Assembly (NCBI RefSeq): GCF_030272615.1
Contig: NC_081408.1
Span: 303,525,450-303,589,449 of the forward strand
Direction: 5' to 3'
Source of the DNA: Cryptomeria japonica
Lineage: Eukaryota; Streptophyta; Pinopsida; Cupressales; Cupressaceae
DNA: 64,000 bases
Positions 46,101 through 54,623 of this stretch are shown piece by piece. The first letter of the stretch is position 1. Every line of letters starts with the position of its first letter. Below the pieces are notes generated by a model. It worked only from the letters and a program-made list of their open reading frames with translations. It had not been told where the DNA came from and made no database searches. Made by a program: the position numbers and the translations under genes.

Positions 46101-49100
46101 TGGTTGATGGTTGTGTACCACTCGGAAACCATCGGGTTCTTTAAATATATTGTGTACCGCCAAGGAAGGTAGTACGGTATAGTCAGGTCAATTGTAATCC
46201 TTGGCCAACCATTTGTGGTCTTCTTCTCTATAATAATTTCATGTGTGAATAAAGATATATTTTTCTACCATATGTTGTGTTGTACATTTCTTGTTTACTT
46301 ATGGTAGTTAAAGAACATAACCCATAGGGAGTAAACAATTTGCTTCACATGAGATGACTCATAGTTGATAATATCAATGGAGGATGCACTCACATTGATC
46401 AGGTGATTAATTTGATACATGAAAAAATCTTGGAAATGGCTTAGATCATCGTGAAGAAGGAAAAGAATGAAGGGATTGATATTGTTGTTGAAGAGCTAGC
46501 TGAAAGAGTGAAAACTATATTTTTTGGAGCAAATGGAGCACCTTTGGAAAAATAGCTAGGTGATATCCATTCATTTATAGGAGATTTTGGGCCGGATTGG
46601 GAGACAACATTTTCCTCAAGCCTAGATGAAGTCAGTTACTTGGAAGAATAATTGAAGAACCTGCCTGTAGCTCCAATAACTGAGATAGAATCAATGACGT
46701 CCAGATTGATTGAATATGCCAAAAAGGATAAGGGCAACAAGATTCTAGAAGATAGTTTGTTATGATCCTATGTGGCATCAAATTTTCCTACTGGAGGATT
46801 TTTCCTCGTATTTTGTACCAAATGGATGTAACATTCCCATTGGATGATATTAAATATTTTGCAATAACTAGGTATTTTGGTTGTAACAAACCCTAATTAT
46901 GGTTTAGGTGGAAAAATCTAGGCCCTTGATTTTCATTTAATCTTGGTCATTCATTGTAATTGAGATCTCTATATAAGCTCAACTCATTCCATTTGTACTT
47001 CATTAGAAATTAGAGATAAAAATAAGAGGATCGATTAGAAGAGATTTGAAGAATTGTTTCTCGATGCTACAAAATTAATAAAATCATTGAAGTATTGGTG
47101 AATTATTGAGTTTTGGAGCATTTGCTTGTTTCTTCATCCTTTTGTGAAAGAAATTCAAAAGACAAAAAAATTAGAATAAAATTCATTTTAAGTATTTTTG
47201 ATGATTGGAAGATACATGTGCATGATTGATAGTGAAGTTGTATCATCCATACTACTAGCAGTTTGTTGATTGCAAACTCGCCTTACATAGTCAACTGGAA
47301 TCATTAGCCAAGCTTAACTTCAATTGCTACCTATTCACTAATATGCTTCATCTTGAAGGTGTCTATGTTTGTGATAGTGATTTGAAAATCACCAAGCTAT
47401 CCCTAGAAGATTGCACTAGCGTTGTGGATATGTTTACAACATATCAAAGAAAAGCTTAGTTGAGCTCACTTGAAATTGTCCATTGTCTTGCATTCCTAGC
47501 ATTAGCACATCTTTCCTAAATCTTACTCTTTTATTCATTTGTTATCCAAAATCAATAGTAGTAGAAGAGAACAATACTACAACATCATTTGAAGAATGTC
47601 ATTCCATTGAACTTGAATCTAATTTAATGAACAATTATGTAAGTCCCCTCATAGGTATAGCAAATCACATCATACCATTGAAGCTATCCAACTTGTCAAG
47701 ACTTGACATCAAGAACCTTGGAGTCATCTCAAGTGATCCTTTTTGCTAATCTTCATCATTTGATAAGTCTTTTTTCGAGAGGATAGAATATTAAATACTT
47801 TATTTTGTGTTCAATTGTGCATAAAAACACCATCAATAGGTAGCACTGCCAATAAGTTTATTCTTAGTTATTGCTGATACTTACTCCATTGAAAAAGTAG
47901 CTCATTATAATCGCCCATCACTATCCAAGTGGATGGAGCATGTTATTTACTTTCAGGTGATCAAAAAGTGGAAAGGAAGTTGTTATGCAATTTATAGTTG
48001 AAGCTAACATATTTTTGAAAATTTTTGAGGGTGATTATTACTAAGAATCATATGACACTACTATTTATGCAGTTGTATGTCTTCTTCCTTTGTTTGAGGT
48101 TGTTCCAATACAATTATTTCTTTTTCTCTTGCCAACCATTCTCTCCTTACTTTGTATGACCTTGCTAATGAATATTTGGTCATATGGTTTGCCTTGCCCT
48201 ATTTTTTCCTTGTAGAATCAGTTAAAGTCTGCCTTTTTGCACCGTTGTTTATTCTATAACCTTTTTTCCCTCACATCTCAATGAATTGTTTGTAAAGAAG
48301 AAAAAAATTAGTGGGTTTTTTAGAAGCATGTTAGGTAGGAAGTGCACCACTTTTTGAAAGATCAGAAGTTCATAGAAGCATTTTCAAGAAGGATGTGGGG
48401 CAATTTTTACCACAATCACTTCAACAACCATCCCTCCACTAGGAATGTTTTCCATCCTCACTCTTCTTATTTTTCTCGTGTGTTTGGGTTGTGTGGGAAG
48501 GGATTCCGAGTAGTTATAAGGGTGGGACAATGTAGACAATTATATTAATATTGTCATTTTTATTAGCATTGTATGAATTATATGTTGTAGTAGCTGATGC
48601 TATGTTGTTATCAATTGTATTGTTACCATTAGGTAGTTTTGTAATGACTTTGGTTAGTATGTTTAGTTGTTAGTGGTTGTGTGTAACCAACCACATTGAG
48701 TATTTTTGTCACATGAATAGCATGATGTGTGTTGGGGTAAAGCAACTTGTATTAGGTCCTCTTATTTCTACAAAATGTATCAAGCACTGTCTAATTATAA
48801 TACAATGCTGATATTATTTGCGTATTTTAAAGTATTAGTATTTTGAAGTATTATCTACAATTGTTATGTTCTACTTGCTGTTATTGATTGTGTAGTCCTA
48901 ATTTTATAAAGGGCATTAAGATATCTCTCTTATGGTAATACAAAAAACATGCATTCAAACACCAATTCATATATGAATTTGGTCATCTCTAAGCATGACC
49001 AATGTTTGTTTCTTTTGATGGAATGATTTATGTGATTCCATTTTTTCCAGAGATTTGTCATACAACAACTTTTCAGGGCCAATTCCAACATGGTTTAACG

Positions 49101-49592
49101 ACCATAACCTAGCCGTGTAAGAACTTATTTCCACTTATAGAAATATTATTCATGAGGCATTTTTTTGAAAAAATTGAATTATATTCATCTAGCATCTATG
49201 CTTCTTTAGTTTCTCTTCTAGCTTCAAAGAAACATAATTTCTTTGTGTTTTGAATTCTACAAAGCATCTCTTGATTCTCATATGTACAAACTTTTACTTG
49301 TATAATTGATATATCAATTTGTTATTCAACTTATAGAAACTTGATTGGAAATTTCTTGGAGAGTAATACAACAAATCAAAGGTATATTGCTGATGCATTT
49401 GTTTAGCTTAGATTTTTTGTGTTTAGCCCTATTTTAAGAATTTTCAACCCTATACTCTATTTTGCTATGACTTACTAGAAAAAATATTTTCACTGATTGA
49501 ATGTATCTAAAGAAAATTTCTTGTTTGTCTTTCTTGTAGCTCATTGGCTTGTCTCCAACGAAGCTTTCCATGTCACAAAGGAAAACCAAAGA
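28076..49592 (+). CDS. LRR receptor-like kinase gene (LRR-VIII/malectin type), five internal exons
   Basis: Five small exons with GT-AG borders join in phase: 28076-28147, 28272-28337, 49051-49116, 49337-49381, 49540-49592. They encode LRR units (DLSFNNLRGHLPNSLRNLSS, FLGSNNLTGPLPLWLN, DLSYNNFSGPIPTWFN), then NLIGNF, then LACLQRSFPCHKGKPK. The last motif is the cysteine segment that precedes the malectin domain in the At1g56130 group of LRR-VIII receptor kinases, which sit in the plasma membrane with LRR and malectin outside and kinase inside. The small exons and their phase 1/2 borders fit that group. Earlier LRR exons and the malectin, transmembrane and kinase exons are not in the window, so the next intron exceeds 14.4 kb. 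No in-frame stop is seen in these exons. Whether the whole gene works is unknown. Confidence 0.82.
28272..28337 (+). CDS. LRR kinase exon B (66 bp)
   Basis: Acceptor TTTCAG, donor GTAAGT. It encodes FLGSNNLTGPLPLWLNVAGR and ends two bases into a codon. Confidence 0.85.
28338..29755. other. Intron sequence, no gene seen; right part probably decayed minus-strand LTR
   Basis: From about 28860 the text has recurring TTGCACAA and GTGCACAA words next to a family LTR terminus at 29756-29800, so it may be U3 of a minus-strand giant LTR. The left limit is not visible. Confidence 0.4.
29756..29800 (-). mobile_element. Giant-LTR 5' terminus relic (minus strand)
   Basis: On the minus strand it starts TATTGTGACATTTTCACACATC followed by CCCATTGCAAAAGGGGACC, which matches the LTR starts at 5746, 20863, 32822 and 33655 with a TG to TA change at the tip. 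The flank is GGTTA. Confidence 0.65.
29801..32816. other. Intron sequence with a possible decayed LTR element; no intact gene
   Basis: Only short open frames are present. A minus-strand frame at 30074-30295 (SDREQRYFHREQ...) lies just inside the iMet-like PBS and could be the start of a gag, but I cannot place it in a family. An AAGGGGGCAGTG run near 32440 resembles a plus-strand polypurine tract. The rest shows nothing I can support. Confidence 0.35.
30349..30366 (-). promoter_or_regulatory. Possible tRNA-iMet-type PBS of a decayed minus-strand element
   Basis: Minus strand TCGTATCAGAGC resembles the common plant PBS TGGTATCAGAGC with one change, and a TGAACA LTR-like end precedes it (plus-strand TGTTCACC at 30367). 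No second LTR was found. Confidence 0.35.
34480..35760 (+). repeat. Irregular TCCGCC/CTCTGCC minisatellite in U3
   Basis: Dozens of AAAGTCCGCC or AAAACTCTGCC words, spaced about 25-60 bp and mixed with CTTGGTG and CCTCCTTGATG words. Open frames in it are artefacts of the repeat. Confidence 0.75.
36734..37266 (+). repeat. Diverged ~315-bp tandem duplication
   Basis: TGGAGTTTCAAGCCAAA at 36734 recurs at 37049. Each is followed by similar DNA encoding EFQAK..IED and IWLSM in the same frame. The similarity also holds at DNA level, so coding is doubtful. Confidence 0.55.
37612..37701 (+). promoter_or_regulatory. Telobox palindrome plus TATA box of the ORF-less solo LTR
   Basis: AAACCCTAATTAGGGTTT at 37612-37629 and CTATATAAG at 37693-37701, 65 bp apart and about 740 bp before the LTR end. 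Confidence 0.7.
38998..41581 (+). pseudogene. ORF1/ORF2 relic in the solo giant LTR, first part
   Basis: ATG at 38998 (MARARQTLIKEDLKGD) begins a clear ORF1 homologue, open for 193 codons to a TAG at 39577. It then continues with further stops to about 40260 (GAWFI, FPKFTYIRIQGC, MLPRYPTNRLILLEL). At about 40210-40265 the frame runs RDSFDIRKRMCSRLPIEIV, joining the ORF1 end to the ORF2 start in frame with no stop. ORF2 blocks follow: LAWLREGLATKVIIEEE and KISKMTRDDERFQIIEIA (40916-41143), then WINKTYKRAKAFIREL and YTRDFTIPIL (41267-41488). It is interrupted at 41581 by a gag-protease element inserted with TSD ATTTG and resumes at 46343. Confidence 0.82.
41582..41945 (+). repeat. 5' LTR of gag-protease copy 1
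   Basis: 364 bp, similar to 45991-46337 and to the LTRs at 50643-50960 and 54076-54397. It contains a TTTAAATAT promoter-like motif and an AATAAAGATATA poly(A)-like motif. Confidence 0.85.
42005..42460 (+). repeat. Leader repeats of gag-protease copy 1
   Basis: Noncoding leader between LTR and gag with two or three ~111-bp units carrying GGTGGACATGTAGAGG and AGCGGTTG-AACA-TCCA words. The related element at 50643 has the same units at about 123-bp spacing. Confidence 0.55.
42590..44510 (+). pseudogene. gag with zinc knuckles and protease, copy 1
   Basis: The gag core is marked by KRWFIEGLIPSLHKKMKVVP (42915 on). Then come zinc-knuckle-like segments: WCAKCKIEGYKKDNC (a Tyr at the His position), FCEIC-VMGNSIKEC and HCQQCREWGHFVRDC (a full CCHC). 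The protease-like part has NTIVNGGLRVNVLSEDTW, where the catalytic Asp of DGG is Asn, followed by a GRGWF segment that matches LLGRGWL of copy 2. Many stops. Confidence 0.75.
44537..45661 (+). pseudogene. Tyr-rich repeat tail of the gag-protease protein, copy 1
   Basis: One frame with about ten stops runs from MEDYEVFHPDCN to MGVVCA. Aromatic pairs PY, SY or LY recur every 6-12 residues among charged residues, for example RPYISDIKMLYEEKLYELKL and KPYKERRKSYGQG. The minus-strand copy at 54624-55838 has the same kind of tail. I know no retrotransposon domain like it; it may be structural or low complexity. Confidence 0.6.
45752..45872 (+). repeat. GC-rich ~27-bp tandem repeat with short hairpins
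   Basis: Units of the type GGGGGCGCTAACCCCAGACA, repeated about four times. The first has the perfect stem AAGGGGC-GCT-GCCCCTT (45760-45776). The equivalent place in copy 3 (54520-54640, minus) holds a related block. Confidence 0.7.
45991..46337 (+). repeat. 3' LTR of gag-protease copy 1
   Basis: 347 bp, preceded by a G-rich polypurine tract and followed by the ATTTG target duplication. Clear differences from the 5' LTR indicate an older insertion than the main giant element. Confidence 0.85.
46343..46764 (+). pseudogene. ORF1/ORF2 relic, end of ORF2 after the nested insertion
   Basis: Continues the ORF2 homology exactly where the inserted element stops: LLHM..., then INGGCTHIDQVINLIHEKI for GQVEEVINPIQDRV, and near the end LKNLPVAPITEIESM and IEYAKKDKGNKIL for the main copy's IKNLPEIPITEIEG and IAYAKKENWKGNKIL. 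It has several stops. Confidence 0.8.
46888..46977 (+). promoter_or_regulatory. Telobox palindrome plus TATA box of the ORF-bearing solo LTR
   Basis: AAACCCTAATTATGGTTT (one mismatch in the palindrome) at 46888-46905 and CTATATAAG at 46969-46977, about 65 bp apart. Confidence 0.65.
47844..49050 (+). other. Intron sequence, no gene seen
   Basis: AT-rich DNA between the solo LTR and exon C. Only short open frames without recognisable domains, and no LTR termini. Confidence 0.5.
49051..49116 (+). CDS. LRR kinase exon C (66 bp)
   Basis: Acceptor TTTTCCAG, donor GTAAGA. The first base completes the codon left open by exon B, then it encodes DLSYNNFSGPIPTWFNDHNL. The phase match across 20.7 kb supports one gene. 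Confidence 0.85.
49337..49381 (+). CDS. LRR kinase exon D (45 bp)
   Basis: Acceptor TTATAG, donor GTATAT. It encodes NLIGNFLESNTTNQ, in phase with exon C. Confidence 0.75.
49540..49592 (+). CDS. LRR kinase exon E (53 bp)
   Basis: Acceptor TTGTAG, donor GTAAGT. It encodes SLACLQRSFPCHKGKPK, the cysteine-containing linker before the malectin domain. The next exon should begin near a YxxFxINCGG motif and is not found to 64000. Confidence 0.8.
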
Positions 49593-50505
49593 GTAAGTCT
49601 CTTGCACAATAAATTGCTTAATACGAATTTATATACATCCTCATGTCATCAACAAGTGAAAAAGGACAAATATATAGAAAGCATTTTATTTAAGTCCAAA
49701 CCACTTGTATAGTAATTTATAACTTTCAGTTTTAATTGTAGTTCTTACCAATTATACTAGAAGGTAAAATCAACAACCTTAGATGGATGTTAAAATGACC
49801 TTTAATGCATAATTTTTTTTTCGCTCATTAAAGACTTTAATGAGATTAATAAAAATATAAAGTATTGGAGTTTTATGGGTATTTTTTATTAGATTGTTAG
49901 TATTTTGTGGGATTTTGGTCCATGTATATGTAAGTCGTTTCTTAGATGTCAACTTTTTAAGCAGTTATTTCAATGAACTTTTATTCATTTAAGTTGGCAA
50001 TCATAATAATGCAAGGGAACCTACAAAACCCAAACTCTTTTGAGTATTTATTAGCATGGGTGAAAAATACAGATTATAAAAAAAAAAAATCACTACTTTA
50101 GGCTTTTTAGTCTCTAGCCTATTTCCCAGTTGTTAAGGCTTTGAGTGCATATGATTTAGCCTTATGAGCTCCCCTTGTCTCACAATTATTATCATTGTGG
50201 GATCAATCCAATCTTCCTAATACCTTTTATTTAGTAGTTAGAGCTCTTGCAATGATTTTTAACTAGTTTATTTAATGTTGGATATTGACCCCTTTATAGT
50301 TAAGTCATCTCTATGATGACCAATTTGAGTAATTACTTTAGTGACCTTTCTTTCATTTATGTTGGTAATAATAACAAGGAAAGGAGACCCACATAAAACA
50401 TAAACACCTTCAACCACTTGTTAATAATGGGATCCACCTCTAATTAAAAATGATTAAGTAGCTCTAAATACCTAACAAAATAAAAGGTATTGGGTCAGCG
50501 AGCTG
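49593..50505 (+). other. Start of the next LRR kinase intron, no gene seen
   Basis: AT-rich DNA from the GTAAGT donor of exon E to the LTR relic at 50506. I found no INCGG-type malectin exon. Confidence 0.5.
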
Positions 50506-50563
50506 TGTTGTGTAGCACACACATGCCCCATCTCCGACAAGGACCCCCCTTTGTTTTGCTTGT
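50506..50563 (+). mobile_element. Giant-LTR 5' terminus relic (plus strand)
   Basis: TGTTGTGTAGCACACACATG followed by CCCCATCTCCGACAAGGACC and CCCCTTTG matches the family terminus with the hairpin arm lost. A gag-protease element starts right after it, so it is cut after about 50 bp. Confidence 0.55.
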
Positions 50564-50679
50564 TGTAGTCGGCATAAAATGCCTATTGTTATGATTGACA
50601 CATGCCCCATCTCCGATAGGGACCCCCCTTTGTTTTGCTTGTTGTAGTCGGCATAAAATGCCTATTGTTATGATTGATA
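50522..50679 (+). repeat. 79-bp tandem duplication at an LTR boundary
   Basis: CATGCCCCATCTCCGA... to TGTTATGATTGA occurs twice (50522 and 50601), spanning the end of the giant-LTR relic and the first bases of the gag-protease LTR. The duplication arose after that insertion, so the LTR start appears twice (50564 and 50643). Confidence 0.75.
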
Positions 50680-50960
50680 ATTTTGGTTATCCAGCAATGT
50701 AATAATTAATTGTATTAATTGGGTTGTCTCAGGTAGTTATGTGTTCTTTGGTTGACAATTGTGTTCCTCTCAACAATTGTTGGGTACTTTAAATATGTTG
50801 TGTATTACCAAGGAAGGTAGTACGGTATAGTCCGATCTATTGGAATCCTTGGCTAACCATCACTGGTCTTCTCCTCTATAATAAAGATATAGTTTTTGGT
50901 ATGCATTGTCATGTATATTATTATTTCTTGTATTTGATTTATTAGATATAGCTGTAAACA
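50643..50960 (+). repeat. 5' LTR of gag-protease copy 2
   Basis: 318 bp from TGTAGTCGGCATAAA to GCTGTAAACA, homologous to the LTRs of copies 1 and 3. After it, TTTTGCCACTATTTTC may be a worn PBS. Confidence 0.75.
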
Positions 50961-51759
50961 TTTTGCCACTATTTTCTTAAAAGAAATTGTGTCAGCCTTG
51001 AGTGATTCATTCCCTTAGACTTGAATAAAGGTGAGAAGAGGCCACAGGGTGGTCAAGACCAAGCAATTAGGTGATCCACCGACCCTCAGTCAGAGCGAGC
51101 ACAAGGACGAGTCGGAGCCTGGAAGTACCTGGAGTGTTGTGACGCTAGAGGTGGATGTGTAGAGGGTGCGCGTGTGGTTGAGAGTGCAAGGAAAGCATAA
51201 GAACGTAGCGGTCGGAATAGTCCACCCAAGTGCGGCACACCTGGAAGTACCCAGAGTGTTGGGGACACTGGAGGTGGACGTGTACATGGCCGAGAGTGCA
51301 AGGAAAGCAATGGAATGCAGCAGTTAGAATAGTCCACCCAAGGTCGACAAACAAGGGAAGCAAGTGAGAAAAAAAATTCCACCGTATTGGGAACTTGCCC
51401 CTCATTGAGGAACCGAGAATAGAAGCCTGAGCTAAAGACTCCAAGGAGAGAGTATAGAAACGAAGAAGGTGACCAAGGTGTGGAAGACGTAGAAGGTGGA
51501 CATGTAGAGAGCTTGTGCATGGTTGAGAGTGAAAGAGAGGCATAGGAATGCGGAGGAGAGAAAGATGGTCCAATCTGATCAAATACACATGGTACCTAGG
51601 AGAAGCAAAAGCTCCCAAAATTCACAAAGGACGAATCAGAGGATCCCATATGCCATTACAAGACTTGTATAACAATATGGGAGGTGAATTGTTAGGATGA
51701 CCAAGATTGCTAGCTAAAGGCATTTATGGTCACTCTACGGTGAATTGCCATTGACTGGT

Positions 51760-53530
51760 ATACAGACCTAGAGGCTAAGCATAAGGCCATGGATTGAAAT
51801 AAAGAAGGTATTTCAAGAAGAATTTAAATTGCTAAGAGATGACAATGAGATTGTTGCAGAAATTTACAACACCAGACAAGGGAAGAATGAGAACATATGA
51901 GAATACAATCGTAGGCTCAAAGAATTGTTGAACAAGATGGAGAACCAACTAGCCGATAGGTTGAAGGAGAGGTGGTTCATTGAGGGATTGATACCCTCAC
52001 TACACAAGAAGATGAAAGTAGTGCCTCCATCCTCATATGTTGATGCTTACAATCAGGCGATGGACATCGAGAGTGAAAACAAAACATCTTCCCGAGGGAA
52101 GAGGAAGACTGATGATCACAAGAGCAATGAAGGTAGCAGTGATGAAAAATCCAAAATGATTTAGGCCCTTCGATGGGATATGTTGAGAATAATGAAAGAA
52201 TTGAAGGCCAAGAAAGGAACCAATAAAGAATGAAATGAACTATGGTGTAATGAGTGCAAAATTGAGGGGCACACGAAAGGTAATTATCCTAAAAAGATGT
52301 TTTGTGAGATTTGCTAGGTGATGGGTCATTCAATAAAGGAGTGTTCATATAATTTGAAGGCTAGAAGTACATAAGTACTCTTCACACAGCGAGACTCTAG
52401 TCCATTAAAACCACAAAATGTATCGCCTGGTGACAATGGAAATCAACAACGGCGAAACCAAATATAGTATGACTCTAGAGGACGTCCTATCATACAATGC
52501 CAACAATGTTGTGAATGGGGACACTTTGCGAGAGACTGCTATAATAAGGATAATGTACAACTATTCTACAAATGGTGTGGACCAAGGAATCAGGAAGACA
52601 TCGACTGCCTAAAGAAAAAGGGTATTAATATGCTAGACGTAGAGGAACAAGATGAGGTAGTTCTGACAATCACGAGAGGACAGACAAAGAAGGTAGTGTA
52701 CCTAGACCCATATATGGGGAAGGAAAGACTTCGAGAAGCCAAAGTAGAAGTAGAACAAGTGCAAGTGAAGGAACAAATAACCTCCAACAGAATTGCAAGT
52801 ACGTCATTGCAATCGGAGTAAGAGAAGAACATAGATAGGTGCTATAGACAACCATACCCATCAAGGTGATATACCTTCTTCAAACTATACCACAACTGAG
52901 AGAGGCAATTACCAACACGGTCATCTAGAAACAATGTAAGACACAAGAGGAGGAATGGATAGGAAAACCACCAAGTGAAGGGAATGAGGCCAGTAATCCA
53001 ATGTTGTTGATGGTGAGCATTAAGAGGAAGTCGACTATCATCGAGATGGAAATAATGGGCTAAAAGTTGACAAACACCATCGTCGACGGGGGCTCGAGAG
53101 TTAACGTTTTGTCAGAGGACACTTGGAAATTTCTGGGAAGTCGACGCTCTAGCCACTGACCTTCCACTTGGTAGTTGTCGACCAGCACGACATTGAGCTC
53201 TTGGGAACATTGATGGCATAAAAAGTAATGATTGGGACACAACAATTATTCTTGGACTTCGAAGTCATCCCATTGGAAAAGGTGTATGATACACTCCTTG
53301 GGAGGGGATGGTTGATTACAGCCAAGGTGAATCATAATTGTAAGCAAAACACACTCTTGATCAAGAGTGACAAGAGAAAGTACGTCATTAGCCTGAGGAA
53401 TCAAGTGATGATTAAAGAACTGGCATCCTTCGACTTAGAGTTTGCGGGTAGAGAGTTAGGTATGGATGAAGGGAGGAAAGGAATGAAACCTAATGAAGAA
53501 GGGGTGCTTGAACTGGAAGATTTCTTTTAA
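51760..53530 (+). pseudogene. gag with zinc knuckles and protease, copy 2
   Basis: Gag has MENQLADRLKERWFIEGLIP (from 51931). Knuckles: WCNECKIEGHTKGNY (last Cys changed), FCEIC-VMGHSIKEC, and QCQQCCEWGHFARDC, followed by a Cys-rich relic. The protease motif is better kept than in copy 1: TIVDGGSRVNVLSEDTW near 53075-53130, then YDTLLGRGWLITAK near 53290. Three or four knuckles in a row exceed the one or two usual in plant gag. Several stops and a frameshift near 53150. Confidence 0.75.
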
Positions 53531-54075
53531 GATGAGATGAGTTCCCTGAATGGACTATTCAACTAGTAATGGAAGACTATGAGGTATTTTTGCGAGCATG
53601 TAATTTCCTTGAAGCTACAACCCTTGGTGAAGAGCAATCGATGAAAGATTGTAAAGTTATGGATGATACATGTGACAGTAAAAAGATGGAAAATGGAACA
53701 AAAAAGAAAAGGGAATCGAAGAAAATTAAAAAATTAAGAAGGCAAAATATGGAGTTAGCCAATGAGAAATAATTTAAAAATTGGAGGTATTAAACTAGTA
53801 TGACACCCAACACTAGTACAACACTCAATACTTAGTGCATGACCTTCAATAAGTTTTATAGCATGGCAACCAAGTCTTCATTTCGTACCATAGCATTTGG
53901 CAAACCCCATTCAACAATCTTGGTACAACACTTTAAGATTTTGGCAATTTCATTCAAAGGTACGACATATTGAACAACATTCCCAAACCTACACTTTGTA
54001 CGACAAGGATACAAGACCATACACCACAAACTCAAGCAACCTTGCCACTTTGAATGGAGGAAGGGACATCAACAT

Positions 54076-54397
54076 TGTTTATTGGAAATAACAATACAAA
54101 TGATAATTCATACCAGACATAGTATTAAAATATATCTTTATTTGCACATGCAATTATTATAGAGAAGACTAGAGATGGTTGGCCAAGGGTTACAATAGAT
54201 TCAACTATATCGTACTACCTTCCTTGGTGGCACACAACATATTTAAAGGACCCAACGATTGGTGAGAGGAACACAGTCGTCAACCAACCAACACATTAAC
54301 TACCCAAGAGTGACAACCCACTTAATAAAATTAATTAATACATTGGCATATAACAAATGTTATCAAACATAACAATAGGCAATTTATGTTGACTGCA
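54076..54397 (-). repeat. 3' LTR of gag-protease copy 3
   Basis: 322 bp; on the minus strand it starts TGCAGTCAACATAAATTGCC and ends CCAATAAACA. Confidence 0.75.
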
Positions 54398-54623
54398 TCA
54401 TCCCCCCCAAAAGAAAAAGTCATCTTCCAAACGACAAGTAAACATCAAGTAACATTCGGAAATAGTAATGATAGACAATGACTTGGACTGGATAACCCCA
54501 ATTTATAGTTTACCTGCCAAATCAAATGGGGGTTTGGGGCAACACCCACAATGGGGGTCTGGGGGTAGTGCCCCTAGCGGGGTCAAGGGGAAGCACCCCT
54601 TGCAAGCCAAGAGGCAATGCCCC

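Larger units (their letters stand above)
41582..46337 (+). mobile_element. Gag-protease-only LTR element, copy 1, TSD ATTTG
   Basis: LTRs at 41582-41945 and 45991-46337 start TGTAGTTGGCATAAA and end AGTAAAYA. The TSD is ATTTG at 41577-41581 and 46338-46342. The polypurine tract TTTTGGGGGGGATAA lies directly before the 3' LTR. After the 5' LTR, TTTGGAGTTGTTGCC may be a worn PBS. It holds gag with several zinc knuckles, a retropepsin-like protease and a Tyr-rich tail, but no RT, RNase H or integrase in 4.0 kb of internal DNA. It is therefore non-autonomous and resembles the TR-GAG class described in plants, with an added protease. Inserted in the ORF2 relic. Confidence 0.85.
32822..47838 (+). 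mobile_element. Solo giant LTR with ORF1/ORF2 relic, two nested insertions, TSD GGTAG
   Basis: Starts TGTTGTGACCTTTTCACACA at 32822 and ends ACACCATCAATA at 47838, flanked by GGTAG at 32817-32821 and 47839-47843. After removing the solo LTR (33655-38434 plus TSD) and the gag-protease element (41582-46337 plus TSD) it is about 5.47 kb. In order it holds the terminus hairpin, U3, the ORF1/ORF2 relic, the telobox palindrome and TATA box, and the conserved GAGAGGATAGAAT block before the end. There is no internal region between the TSDs, so it is a solo LTR. This shows independently of the main element that the ORFs belong to the LTR. The 3' tip is CAATA instead of CAACA. Confidence 0.85.
28338..49050 (+). 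other. 20.7-kb intron packed with nested retrotransposons
   Basis: Bounded by GTAAGT at 28338 and CCAG ending at 49050 between phase-matched LRR exons. It holds a minus-strand LTR terminus, a solo giant LTR with another solo LTR and a gag-protease element nested inside it, and some unassigned AT-rich DNA. The insertions account for more than 15 kb of it. Confidence 0.8.
50643..54075 (+). mobile_element. Gag-protease-only LTR element, copy 2 (no 3' LTR)
   Basis: 5' LTR 50643-50960, ~120-bp leader repeats near 51120-51330, then gag and protease, then a shortened tail ending with LYDKDTRPYTTN near 54040. It ends where the 3' LTR tip of copy 3 begins (54076), so copy 3 probably inserted into or joined it. 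The 3' LTR was not found. Confidence 0.72.
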
